Source of the DNA: Myxococcales bacterium
GTDB lineage: Bacteria; Myxococcota_A; Polyangia; Polyangiales; Polyangiaceae
Direction: 5' to 3'
Length of the DNA: 61,370 bases
Assembly (NCBI GenBank): GCA_016794345.1
Contig: JAEUKE010000296.1
Coordinates: forward strand, 1-61,370
This document shows, piece after piece, positions 50,710-59,325 of the stretch. The notes beneath the pieces were generated by a model that saw only the letters and a program-made list of their open reading frames with translations, made no database searches and was not told the origin of the DNA. Positions within the stretch are counted from its first letter, which is position 1, and the number at the start of each line of letters is the position of its first letter. The position numbers were made by a program, and so were the translations under genes.

Positions 50710-52218
50710 GTGACGCCTCAGGTGTGGCTCTCGGGGGCGACGAGCGTGACGTTCCTCGCGCTCGCGCTCCTCGCGGCGGTGCGGCGCACCCGCCACCCGC
50801 TGGCGCTGCGGCTCGCGCTCCTCTCGGCGGGGCTCTTCGCGTACGACCTCGCCGAGATCCTCTCCGTCATGACGGGGCTTCGAGCGTGGGACTTCCTCGG
50901 CAACGCCGCCGCGTCCCTCACCGCCATCCCGACCCTCGATCTGTTCGTCGGGTTTTTGGGGATGACTCACCAGGTGCGCCCGCTTCGCCGCGCGGCCACC
51001 CTGTATTTCCCCCTTCTCGCTGGCGTCGTGGCCGCGCCGCTCTTCGCGCCGCGGCTCGCGTTCCTCTACGACTCGGGCCTCTGGGCGATCGCCATGCTCG
51101 CCGGCCTGATCCCGGTGTTCTCGGTCGTCGCGGCGCTCCTCGTTCGCCGCCTGCGGCAAGAGCGGGAGGCGGAGCGGGTGCGCATCCAGCTGCTCGGGGG
51201 CGCTCTGCTGCTCGGGCTCGGATCCGTACTCTACGATCTCGGCGGCGTCGCGGGCCTGGCCCTGCCGCGGATCTCCCACGTCGGGCTCCTGCTCGCGTCT
51301 TTGCTCCTCGCGGCGCTCGTCCTCGAGTCGCGGATCATCGAAGGGGTCCGCGCGGCGACCGTGATCAACGTGGCGCTCGTGGCGACGCTCGCCGTCATCG
51401 GTCAGGTCGTGGTCGTGGCCTGGGCCGGTGATCGCACGGCGTTCCTTTTCTTCGGCACGTCGGTCGTGCTCGTCTTGGCCGTCGGGGCTGTCGTCCCCCT
51501 CATTCGGGGCCTCTCGGAGCAACGCGCGCGGACCGAGCAGCTCACCATCCTCGGCCGCTTCGCCGAGCAGATGGCGCACGACATCCGCAATCCGCTCGCC
51601 GCCATCAAGGGCGCCGCGCAGTTCCTCGAAGAGGAACACCGGGAGGGCCGCCCCCTCGAACCCCATGCGGACATGCTGGCGATCATCGTCGAGCGCGTCG
51701 ACCGCATCGAGCGGTTCGTCGCCGACTACCAGCGGATGGGCCGCGTCGAGCCTGTCCTCGGCGAGGTGAAGGTCGCGGCAGTGGTCGGCGCGGCGGCCCG
51801 CGTCGTGGACGCGCTCGGTGGGGGGCGCGTCGAGGCGCGCACGACGATGGAACAAGACGATATCGTCATCATGGCGGACGCGGACCTCCTCGTCTTCGCG
51901 CTGGAGAACCTCGTGCGAAACGCGTGTGAGGCGATGCCCGACGGCGGAGTCGTCCAGGTCTCCGTGGGGCGACGCGGCGACGAGCGCCTCGCCATCGTGG
52001 TCGAGGACACCGGCTCGGGGATGGACGCGAGGCAGAAGGAGCGCGCCCTCGGGGGCCTCTTCAGCACGAAGGAAGGCGGGACGGGGCTCGGCCTCTCATT
52101 CGTGAGGCGTGTCGTCGAGGCACACGGCGGCAGGCTCGTCGTCTCGAGCGAGGTCGGCCGCGGCACGAAGGTGACGATGGACCTCCCGATCGACGGAGCG
52201 AGCCCCCGGCCGGGCTGA
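50710..52218 (+). CDS. Membrane sensor histidine kinase
   Basis: A 502-residue protein from GTG. Eight or so hydrophobic segments occupy residues 5-270, a 7TM-like sensor with no large periplasmic domain. The kinase core has H-box EQMAHDIRNPLAAIKG with His290, N-box LENLVRNACEAMPDGG, G1 VVEDTGSGMD, F-box LGGLFSTKEGG and G2 GTGLGLS. It is most like NtrB/AtoS-class kinases that pair with sigma-54 activators, in agreement with the divergent NtrC-type gene. The signal is unknown. It lies 20 bases ahead of the thioesterase gene but without overlap. Confidence 0.93.
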   Translation: MTPQVWLSGATSVTFLALALLAAVRRTRHPLALRLALLSAGLFAYDLAEILSVMTGLRAWDFLGNAAASLTAIPTLDLFVGFLGMTHQVRPLRRAATLYFPLLAGVVAAPLFAPRLAFLYDSGLWAIAMLAGLIPVFSVVAALLVRRLRQEREAERVRIQLLGGALLLGLGSVLYDLGGVAGLALPRISHVGLLLASLLLAALVLESRIIEGVRAATVINVALVATLAVIGQVVVVAWAGDRTAFLFFGTSVVLVLAVGAVVPLIRGLSEQRARTEQLTILGRFAEQMAHDIRNPLAAIKGAAQFLEEEHREGRPLEPHADMLAIIVERVDRIERFVADYQRMGRVEPVLGEVKVAAVVGAAARVVDALGGGRVEARTTMEQDDIVIMADADLLVFALENLVRNACEAMPDGGVVQVSVGRRGDERLAIVVEDTGSGMDARQKERALGGLFSTKEGGTGLGLSFVRRVVEAHGGRLVVSSEVGRGTKVTMDLPIDGASPRPG

Positions 52219-52238
52219 CGGCGTGGTACGCGAAGAGC

Positions 52239-53111
52239 ATGTCCATCGTCCTCGACGAGCTGGTGAAGCTCCTGGCCCTGGAGCGGATCGAAGAGAACCT
52301 CTTTCGTGGCCAGAGCCAGGACCTCGGCTGGGGGACGGTGTTCGGCGGCCAGGTCCTCGGTCAGGCCCTCTCGGCCGCCGTGCAGACCGTCCCGAGCGAT
52401 CGGAACGTCCACTCGCTGCACGCGTATTTCCTGCGGCCAGGCCGCGTCGATCGCCCGATCGTGTACGACGTCGATCGCATCCGCGACGGCAGCTCGTTCA
52501 CGACGAGGCGGGTCGTGGCCATTCAATCGGGCCAGCCCATCTTCAATCTGGCGGCGTCGTTTCAGGTCATGGAAGACGGCTTCGAGCACCAGGACGCGAT
52601 GCCCGAAGCACCCGCGCCGGAGTCGCTCCCGACCGAGCAAGAGCGCGCGGCCTCGTTCGCGCAGCGCCTGCCGCGCATGCTCCGCGAGCGCGCGCTGGCC
52701 GATCGCCCCTTCGAGCTCCGACCCGTGGGCCTCGAGGAGGACCCCTTCCTGCCCTCTCCGCGCGCGCCCCACCGCATGATCTGGCTGCGCACGGCGGGCA
52801 AGCTGCCGGACGACCCCGCCCTCCACGCCTACCTGCTCGCGTACGCCTCGGACCACGGCTTCGTCACGACCTCGCTCTTGCCTCACGGCGTCACCTGGCT
52901 CACGCCCGGAATGCAGGTCGCGAGCCTCGACCACGTGATGTGGTTCCACCGGCCGTTCCGGGTGGACGAGTGGCTCCTCTACGTCGTCGACAGCCCAGCG
53001 GCGCACGGCGCTCGCGGCCTGGTGCGTGGTCGGATGTTCTCGCGCGACGGAAAGCTCGTGGCCTCCTGCGCGCAAGAGGGGCTCATCCGGCAACACGTGC
53101 AGCGCGCTTGA
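52239..53111 (+). CDS. tesB: Acyl-CoA thioesterase II (TesB-like)
   Basis: A 290-residue protein with the double hot-dog fold of TesB. N-terminal GWGTVFGGQVLGQALSAAV and VHSLHAYFLRPGRVD, then DGSSFTTRRVVAIQSGQPIF, and in the second half YLLAYASDHGFVTTSLLPHG and QVASLDHVMWFHRPFRVDEW, which carry the family's Asp and Gln/Thr catalytic network. It hydrolyses fatty acyl-CoAs to free acid and CoA. A TACGCG lies six bases upstream of the ATG, a weaker version of the leaderless pattern. Convergent with the exporter gene. Confidence 0.93.
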   Translation: MSIVLDELVKLLALERIEENLFRGQSQDLGWGTVFGGQVLGQALSAAVQTVPSDRNVHSLHAYFLRPGRVDRPIVYDVDRIRDGSSFTTRRVVAIQSGQPIFNLAASFQVMEDGFEHQDAMPEAPAPESLPTEQERAASFAQRLPRMLRERALADRPFELRPVGLEEDPFLPSPRAPHRMIWLRTAGKLPDDPALHAYLLAYASDHGFVTTSLLPHGVTWLTPGMQVASLDHVMWFHRPFRVDEWLLYVVDSPAAHGARGLVRGRMFSRDGKLVASCAQEGLIRQHVQRA

Positions 53112-53121
53112 TCGCGCTCGG

Positions 53122-54417
53122 CTACAGGAGCTTGCGCGGCGGGACGATGACGTTGGCGGAGAGGACGCCCATGACGAGCCCGCCGGCGATGAGGAGCGTC
53201 ATGAGGCCCTTCTCCACGCCCGCGTCGTACGTCCCCTTCAGCATTTCTTCGAGGCTCAAGAATCCGAGGCTCCCCGGGACCAGCAACATCATGCCCGGCA
53301 AGTGGTAGAGCTGCGCGGGGCGGCTCGTCCACCGCGCGAGGGCATTGGCCAGCGTGCAGACGAGGATCGCCGCCACGAACGCTCCCGCGTAGGCCGGCAG
53401 GTTGGGGCCCGCGAGGGCCGTCGCGGCATAACCGGCGCCGCCCGACACGAGCGCCGTCCACAAGAGCGGCCGCGGAACCTGGAACAGGACCCCGAGCGCG
53501 AGCGAGATGGCGATCGAGGAGAGCCCCTGAAAGGGGAGCGACAGCGGCGCCCTCGAGACCGTTGTCTGGGCGTCGATCGCGAGCCAGCGCGTCAGGCCCA
53601 CCGACAGCGCGATGCCGAACACGAGCGCCACGAAGGTGACCGTGGCTTCCATCAGGCGCGCGCTCCCCGCCACCAGGTTCTTCTGCGCGAGCTCGGCCAG
53701 GCCGGTGGTGAACGTCATCCCCGGGAAGAGCGTGATCATCCCGGCGAGGAGCACCGCCTCGCGCGAGCAGCCGAAGAGCGACGCGCTCGCCGTCGCGAGC
53801 AAGGACGCCAGGAGCGCGCCCGTGAAATCGAGGAGGAAGCGCCCCTGGGGGTGTCTCCCGAGCAGCCGGCCTAGCGCGTGGATGAAGACCCCGACGCAGG
53901 CGGCCGACCCGATGTCGGCGCCGCTGCCGCGGAAGAGCACGGCCGCGCCGCCGCTGGTCACCGCCATGGCGAACCACTGCGTGTAGGGGGCGTACGCGTT
54001 GGGGCGCGTCTCGAGCGAGACGAGCTCGCCGCGCGCCTCTTCGATGGTCCGCTTGCCGGCGGCGACCTCGTTGAAGATGTGGTCGACGGCGAGCAGCTTC
54101 TCGAGGTCGATCCCCCAGGACTGGACGCGGGCCATGCGGTGCACCGGCGCGACGGGCTCCGCCCCGCGCGGCGCCACCGTCACGAAGAGCGCGGTCGGGA
54201 GCGCGAACGACTCCGCCTCGTGCCGCTCGAGCTGGGCGACCACGCGGATGAGGTTCTCGACCCGGTAGGCCGGGCAGCCGTAGCGGAGGAGCGCCTCCCC
54301 GAGCTGCAGGATGTAGTCGCTCAGCTCCTCCGCCGTGCGGATGCGCGTCCGCACGCTCACCGGCACGGGGGTCTCGGTCGAGATGGGTGGCTTGGAGGAA
54401 GGCGCGGGGACGATCAC
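53122..54417 (-). CDS. Threonine/serine exporter family protein (ThrE-like)
   Basis: A 431-residue protein starting at GTG 54417, inside the stop of the upstream acetyltransferase gene (GTGA overlap). A cytosolic N-terminal half of about 150 residues (SDYILQLGEALLRYGCPAYRVENLI, PTALFVTVAP, the DUF1212-type ThrE domain) is followed by about ten hydrophobic segments to the C-terminus, among them GMITLFPGMTFTTGLAELAQ and LPGMMLLVPGSLGFLSLEEM, the conserved gate motifs repeated in the second half. These transporters export threonine/serine or related amino acids. Full-length (both halves fused, as in Corynebacterium ThrE). Confidence 0.9.
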   Translation of the reverse strand: MIVPAPSSKPPISTETPVPVSVRTRIRTAEELSDYILQLGEALLRYGCPAYRVENLIRVVAQLERHEAESFALPTALFVTVAPRGAEPVAPVHRMARVQSWGIDLEKLLAVDHIFNEVAAGKRTIEEARGELVSLETRPNAYAPYTQWFAMAVTSGGAAVLFRGSGADIGSAACVGVFIHALGRLLGRHPQGRFLLDFTGALLASLLATASASLFGCSREAVLLAGMITLFPGMTFTTGLAELAQKNLVAGSARLMEATVTFVALVFGIALSVGLTRWLAIDAQTTVSRAPLSLPFQGLSSIAISLALGVLFQVPRPLLWTALVSGGAGYAATALAGPNLPAYAGAFVAAILVCTLANALARWTSRPAQLYHLPGMMLLVPGSLGFLSLEEMLKGTYDAGVEKGLMTLLIAGGLVMGVLSANVIVPPRKLL

Positions 54418-54884
54418 GAACGTGTCATTTCGAGCATCGTCGGGCGGAAGCCACACGCGGCGAACAGCCGCTGCGCCGCCTCGTTCTGCACCATCGTCGA
54501 GAGGACGATCCGCGTCGCGCCCAGCGCCGCGAGCTCGGTGGAGAGCGCCGTCATGAGCGCGCGGCCCACGCCGGACCGTCGCGCGCGCTCGTCCACCATG
54601 ACGTCGTGGATGGCCCCGTGGTCGTCGAGGAGCGCGTTCCAGTCGCGGCCCTCGATCGTGGCGTAGCCGTACCCGGCGATCGCGCCGTCCTGCTCGGCGA
54701 CGAGGATCACGGCGCCCGCGCGCCCGATCTCGCGCGCGAACCAGCGCGCGTAGCCCGACTCCACCTCGTCCACCAGGAGGAAGCGGCTCGGGTCGGTGCG
54801 GTGATGGATGCGAACCAGCTCGCCCGCGAGCTGCCCGAGGCGCTCGAGATCGGCCGGCTGGGCGCGGCGAATTCGGGGCTCCAC
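54414..54884 (-). CDS. GNAT-family acetyltransferase
   Basis: A 156-residue protein from the GTG at 54884 (TAGAGT, 54892-54897 on the minus strand, seven bases upstream). The start MEPRIRRAQPADLERLGQLA is the usual beta1-alpha1 of GNATs. Motif A is VMVDERARRSGVGRALMTAL (RxxGxGxxL acetyl-CoA loop), followed by LGATRIVLSTMVQNEAAQRLFAACGFRPT, motif B. Substrate unknown. It is translationally coupled with the exporter gene, so the acetylated compound and the exported one may be related. Confidence 0.9.
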   Translation of the reverse strand: MEPRIRRAQPADLERLGQLAGELVRIHHRTDPSRFLLVDEVESGYARWFAREIGRAGAVILVAEQDGAIAGYGYATIEGRDWNALLDDHGAIHDVMVDERARRSGVGRALMTALSTELAALGATRIVLSTMVQNEAAQRLFAACGFRPTMLEMTRS

Positions 54885-54929
54885 GCCGCGCACTCTAGCA
54901 GATGAGGTAGCCTCGGGGCCGGCTCGAGC

Positions 54930-56177
54930 ATGGAGAACATCGCGCACGCGTTCGCGGGACTGCTCGTCGCGCAAGGTGTCGTCGCCTTCCGAAGGCGGCG
55001 CGCGCTCGCCGCGCCGTCCGAGCGTTTCGCGGGTTACGCGGCCTGGGTGTCGGCGCTGGCGAACAACGTCCCGGACGGCGATCTGGTCCTCACGCCGCTC
55101 ACCGGAGGCAAGCTCGGCTACCTGATGCACCACCGCGGGCACACGCACACGATCGTCGTCGGCGTCGTACTCGGCCTGCTCGTCGCCCTCGCGGCGACCG
55201 CGCTCGCCCGCGCGCGGGCAGGAGGCGCGTTCTCGCGCGATGACACGCGCTGGCTGTACGGGCTCGGCGCGTTCGGGCCGGTCCTGCACCTCTCGATGGA
55301 CGGCTGGAACGTCTACGGCGTGCACCCGTTCTGGCCCATCGACGATCGCTGGTTCTACGGCGACGCCGTGTTCATTCTCGAGCCGCTCCTCTGGCTCGCG
55401 GCGGTCCCGCTCCTCTGGGTCACGACACAAAAGCGCGTCGCACGCGCGCTGCTCGGCGTGGTCGCGGCGCTCGCGCTCGGGCTCCCGTGGGCGCTCGGCT
55501 CGTTTGTCCCCCTGCCGATCCGGATCGGGCTCGTCCTGTTCGGCGCGATCTCGGTCGTGCTCACGGCGCGCCTCGGTCCAGCTCGCCGTCCCGCCGCAGC
55601 GCTGGCGCTCTTCTTCGCTGTCCCGGCCATCTTCCTGGGCACGAGCCGCCTCGCCGACGCCGCGATCCGATCGCGCGCCGCAGGCGCGTTCTCGGACGAG
55701 CGAGTGGTCGACGCCGCCATCTCCGCCTGGCCATCCAACCCGTTTTGCTGGACGGCCGTCGTCGTCTCGCGGAGCGCAGCGGACGACCTCGTCCTCCGGC
55801 GCGCGTCGTTCGCGCTCGCGCCGTCGTTGATGCGCGTGTCGAGCTGCCCTCGTCGTGACGAGCCGATCACGGCTCCTCTCACCGAGGTCGGCGCACCGAG
55901 CGACGACGCCTTGCGGTGGGAGGGCGAGCACCGCGTCCCCCTCGACCGCTGGCGGGCGCTCGCGCGTGAACGCTGTGACGTCGCCGCGCTCCTGCGCTTC
56001 CTGCGCGCGCCGTTCCTCTTGGATCGTGGCGATACTTTCGTGGTCGGCGATCTTCGCTTCGACCGGGACGAGCGGCTCGATTTCGGCGAGGTCGAGCTGG
56101 AAAAGAGGATCGAGGCCTGCCCGCCCAACATCCCGTCGTGGACACCTCCTCGATCGAAGGAGCTCCAGCCGCCGTGA
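54930..56177 (+). CDS. YdjM-like membrane metal-dependent hydrolase
   Basis: A 415-residue protein. The first 240 residues show the YdjM/DUF457 pattern: MENIAHAFAGLLVAQG with early His6, DGDLVLTPLTGGKLGYLMHHRGHTHT and HLSMDGWNVYGVHPFWPIDDRW, where the His and Asp are the presumed metal ligands between membrane segments (about 20 hydrophobic residues at 75-95, 150-170, 175-195, 200-245). The C-terminal 170 residues are hydrophilic and not part of the usual family. The family is linked to membrane-damage responses but has no proven substrate. It is divergent from the acetyltransferase with 45 bases between. Confidence 0.8.
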   Translation: MENIAHAFAGLLVAQGVVAFRRRRALAAPSERFAGYAAWVSALANNVPDGDLVLTPLTGGKLGYLMHHRGHTHTIVVGVVLGLLVALAATALARARAGGAFSRDDTRWLYGLGAFGPVLHLSMDGWNVYGVHPFWPIDDRWFYGDAVFILEPLLWLAAVPLLWVTTQKRVARALLGVVAALALGLPWALGSFVPLPIRIGLVLFGAISVVLTARLGPARRPAAALALFFAVPAIFLGTSRLADAAIRSRAAGAFSDERVVDAAISAWPSNPFCWTAVVVSRSAADDLVLRRASFALAPSLMRVSSCPRRDEPITAPLTEVGAPSDDALRWEGEHRVPLDRWRALARERCDVAALLRFLRAPFLLDRGDTFVVGDLRFDRDERLDFGEVELEKRIEACPPNIPSWTPPRSKELQPP

Positions 56178-56246
56178 TCTTGCGCGCCGCGCGGCGGCCA
56201 TTGCCGGTGCGGGGCCGATCGGCGATCCTCGCGTTCGAGGAGCAGC

Positions 56247-58556
56247 ATGGCCTCTGTCTCGACGAAGTCCGCAGGGTTATTGGGCGCGCTGGCCGCGGCC
56301 GGCGCGGTCGTCACGGCGCTCGTCGTCGGTGGCCGTCCGCCGCCTCCCGCCCCGCCGCCTCCACCGGAAGAGGTGCAGCCGTCCACGCCGCTCACGCTCG
56401 AGGAGTCCGACATCGAGGGCGACTTCGAGCTCGTCGACCCCGACGTCATCCCGACGGCCGGCCTCGAGGGCGTCGTCACCACGCTCTCGGATCTGCCGCT
56501 GCCGCTGACGCAGCGCACGCTCCGGTACGTCGACCACTTCGGCGCGAGCGAGAAGGGCCGCAAGACCTTCAGCGAGCGATACCGCAAGGCTTCCCGCTTC
56601 CGCGAGCACCTGGAGCAGAAGCTCCACGATCTCGACTTCCCCGAGGACGTGATGTGGCTCGCCGCGATCGAGAGCGGGTTCAACCCGCAGGCCACCAGCC
56701 CCGCGGGCGCAGCTGGGCTCTTCCAGTTCATGCCCGAGACCGCGGAGCGGTTCGGCCTCTCGGTCTCGTCGGTGATGGATGAGCGGCGGAGCATCACGAA
56801 ATCCGCCGACGCCGCGTTCGCTTACCTCGGCTTCTTGTACGACACCTACCAGAGCTGGGACCTCGCCCTCGCGGCTTACAACTGCGGAGAGGGCAGGCTC
56901 GCAGACGCGCTCGCCAAGGCCCGCGCGGCGCTCGGTCGCGCCGAAGAAGACCCGGTGGCCTTCCACGAGCTCGCCGAGCTCCGGCTGCTCCCGCGCGAGA
57001 CGATGAACTTCGTCCCCCAGATCCACGCCTTCGCCATCGTCGTCCACAACCGAGAGCTGCTCGGGCTCGACGACATCGAGCCGCTGCCGCTCATGCGGTT
57101 CGCCGAGATCGCGGTCCCCGCCGGAACCCGCCTGGCTCCCATCGCGCGGGCAGCCGACATCTCGATCGCGACCTTGCGCGAGTACAACCCCGACCTTCTG
57201 ACGGATCGCCTGCCGGCCGGGCAAGGCGACTACCTCGTGAACATCCCAGCCGACAGCCTCGAGCAGACCCTCGCGGCTCTCCCGGCCCTCGTCGCGCGGG
57301 ACGGCGCCCACACCTCGCCGCCCGACCGAGAGCCTGCTCGGGTCGCGAGCGTGAGCAACGCGGAGATCGCGCCCGTCGCGCCGAACGCGCAGAAGCGCGC
57401 GCCGTCAGTCCCCGACGGCTCAGCCCCCGACGGCAAGGGCACGGCGCCCGTGCCGAGCGCCGACGTGCGGCCCAAGGTGACGCTCCTTCCAGCTCCGCTT
57501 CGCCCGGGCACCTTCATGACGGAGAGCGGCGTCTTCATCGAGCTCGAGCGCGCCGAGTCGGCGGACGTCGAGATCTCGGCTCGCGTCGATCTGCTCGATC
57601 CGACAAAGGCCCGCGCTCCGCTCGGTCAGACGTTTCGACTCGAGCCCCGCACCGTGAAGCTCCCGGAGCTCGACAAGGGGCTCTCGAGCCTGAGCCGCGA
57701 TCTCTCGAAGCTCCTCCGTGAGGACGCCGCGCCCAAGCTCCGGGTGCACCTCGCAGGCCGGCGCGACAAGTTCTACGACCGCACTGGCTTCGAGGACATG
57801 TTCCGCGATCTGTCGGACCGCGCCTTCGCAAAAGGCCACCCGATGAAGGGTGCGCTGCTCGTCGGGCCGACCGAGCCCGCCGACGACATGTTCCTCGAGC
57901 CTGAGCCGACGTGGGCGCTCGACACCACCGTCCGGATCCGCGGAGCGGTGGACCTGGAGGAGCACGCCGAGTCGATCCAGGCCGCCTTCGCGGATCCGTT
58001 TGCGCCTGCGCGCCTCCCGGCCCTGGCGCCCGCTGCGCATGCCGTCGTGGGCGACGGGGATCGGCACCTCCTCGTCGGCTGGGTCGCGCCGCCTGTCGCG
58101 AAGAAGAAGGAGGCGGCCTTTCACCTCGCGTTCATGATCGCCTGCCACAACAAGGTCGGCCGTCTCCACCGTGCGCTGCGCCACGAAGCATCCATCGCAG
58201 CGCGCGCGAACTGCTCGCTGGAGCTTGCGCCGCAAGCGGCGGTCGGCTGGGTGCTCGCCAGCCCCGCCGCGCCCCACACCGTGGCCGAGGCCGAGAAGGC
58301 CGTGGACGACGCGATCACCAAGCTCCTGAAAGACGGCCCGTCCGACGCGGAGGTGTCGGTGGCGCGCGAGCGGTTGCGCGTCGAGCTCGCGCGAGAGAAG
58401 GAGCTCGCCACGATCCGAGGCTTGCCGAAGAGCCTCGTGTCCGCGCGCAACACGCGGCTGTTGGAGGACATGAAACACGTCAGCCGCACCGAGGTCGTGT
58501 CCGCGCTCAAGGTGCTCTTCTCGAGCGAGCACAAGATCGTCGTTGCCGGCGGCTGA
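56247..58556 (+). CDS. Lytic transglycosylase (MltD-like) fused to an M16 peptidase-like domain
   Basis: A 769-residue protein with SD GAGGAG before the ATG. A hydrophobic N-terminus (GLLGALAAAGAVVTALVVG) and a Pro-rich linker lead to a transglycosylase domain: Glu142 in WLAAIESGFNPQATSPAGAAG is the catalytic residue, then LFQFMPETAERFGLSV and LALAAYNCGEGRL, all typical SLT/MltD motifs. A LysM-like piece follows (IARAADISIATLREYNPDLL, about 305-330). From about 430 the protein resembles the inactive half of M16 zinc peptidases, with LHRALRHEASIAARANCSLE and no HxxEH. A cell-wall cleaving enzyme with an added scaffold; the fusion is uncommon. Confidence 0.85.
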   Translation: MASVSTKSAGLLGALAAAGAVVTALVVGGRPPPPAPPPPPEEVQPSTPLTLEESDIEGDFELVDPDVIPTAGLEGVVTTLSDLPLPLTQRTLRYVDHFGASEKGRKTFSERYRKASRFREHLEQKLHDLDFPEDVMWLAAIESGFNPQATSPAGAAGLFQFMPETAERFGLSVSSVMDERRSITKSADAAFAYLGFLYDTYQSWDLALAAYNCGEGRLADALAKARAALGRAEEDPVAFHELAELRLLPRETMNFVPQIHAFAIVVHNRELLGLDDIEPLPLMRFAEIAVPAGTRLAPIARAADISIATLREYNPDLLTDRLPAGQGDYLVNIPADSLEQTLAALPALVARDGAHTSPPDREPARVASVSNAEIAPVAPNAQKRAPSVPDGSAPDGKGTAPVPSADVRPKVTLLPAPLRPGTFMTESGVFIELERAESADVEISARVDLLDPTKARAPLGQTFRLEPRTVKLPELDKGLSSLSRDLSKLLREDAAPKLRVHLAGRRDKFYDRTGFEDMFRDLSDRAFAKGHPMKGALLVGPTEPADDMFLEPEPTWALDTTVRIRGAVDLEEHAESIQAAFADPFAPARLPALAPAAHAVVGDGDRHLLVGWVAPPVAKKKEAAFHLAFMIACHNKVGRLHRALRHEASIAARANCSLELAPQAAVGWVLASPAAPHTVAEAEKAVDDAITKLLKDGPSDAEVSVARERLRVELAREKELATIRGLPKSLVSARNTRLLEDMKHVSRTEVVSALKVLFSSEHKIVVAGG

Positions 58557-58586
58557 GCGAGCGCGCTCCCCACACTGGTACGCGCG

Positions 58587-59309
58587 ATGCAACAGCTCGC
58601 GCAGATGCGCTCCGCTGCCGCGCTCCTCGGCGTCGCTCTCGTGGCGCCTGGCCTCGCCGAGGCGCAATGGGTCCCCGAGAAGACTCGGATTGCGGAGGTC
58701 CCCGCGCCGCGCGGGGCGTTCGAGCTGGGCGCCTCGGCGAGCTTCACGCAGCCGTTCGGCGAGATGCTCGCCGGCAAGAGCATCGACTCGCTCGTCGATT
58801 TCGGCGGCGCCGTCGAGGTGGAGCTCGGCTACCGGTGGAGTCCCCACGTCTCGGTCGAGACTGCGCTCCTCTTCCATGAGTCCTCCGGGGCGGATCGACT
58901 CGGCGTGGGCAACGCCTTCCACGGAACGACCGCGACTGTCGCGCTGCTCTACCACTTCTTGCCGTATGACGCGATCGACCCCTACGCCTCAGCCGGGGTC
59001 GGCTACCGGGTCCTCGTCGCGGCGCTGCGGGGCGCGAACAACGACCAGACCTACCACGGCCCGCAGGCCCTCCGCGTGCTCGTCGGGCTCGGGTTTCGCA
59101 CCTCCCACGAGGCCGAGCTCGGACCGTTCTTGGGCGCCGACGTGAACGCGTTTCTGTGGCGCGCGGACGAGGCCACCGGCGAGCACGCGAGCATCGAAGG
59201 CGCCAGCGCCAACTGCTTCCTCTACGCGGGCTTCGGTGTCCGGTTCGAGTTCGGAGGCGAGCGGGAGCTCCACGGGCGGCCCGTCGTCCTCGCGACCGCA
59301 AGACAATGA
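58587..59309 (+). CDS. Outer-membrane beta-barrel-like protein
   Basis: A 240-residue protein. The signal peptide is MRSAAALLGVALVAPGLAEA if the ATG at 58605 is used; the ATG at 58587 adds six residues, and a TACGCG lies two bases before it. The mature part alternates aromatic and small residues as in OmpA-like barrels: GAFELGASASFTQPFG, VEVELGYRWSPHVSVETALLF, TATVALLYHFLPYDAIDPYASAG, YRVLVAALRGANND, LGFRTSHEAELGPFLGADV. The end is not an aromatic terminal strand. It belongs to the outer-membrane-beta-barrel protein type without known ligand. Confidence 0.78.
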   Translation: MQQLAQMRSAAALLGVALVAPGLAEAQWVPEKTRIAEVPAPRGAFELGASASFTQPFGEMLAGKSIDSLVDFGGAVEVELGYRWSPHVSVETALLFHESSGADRLGVGNAFHGTTATVALLYHFLPYDAIDPYASAGVGYRVLVAALRGANNDQTYHGPQALRVLVGLGFRTSHEAELGPFLGADVNAFLWRADEATGEHASIEGASANCFLYAGFGVRFEFGGERELHGRPVVLATARQ

Positions 59310-59325
59310 CGGAACCGTACTGTTT

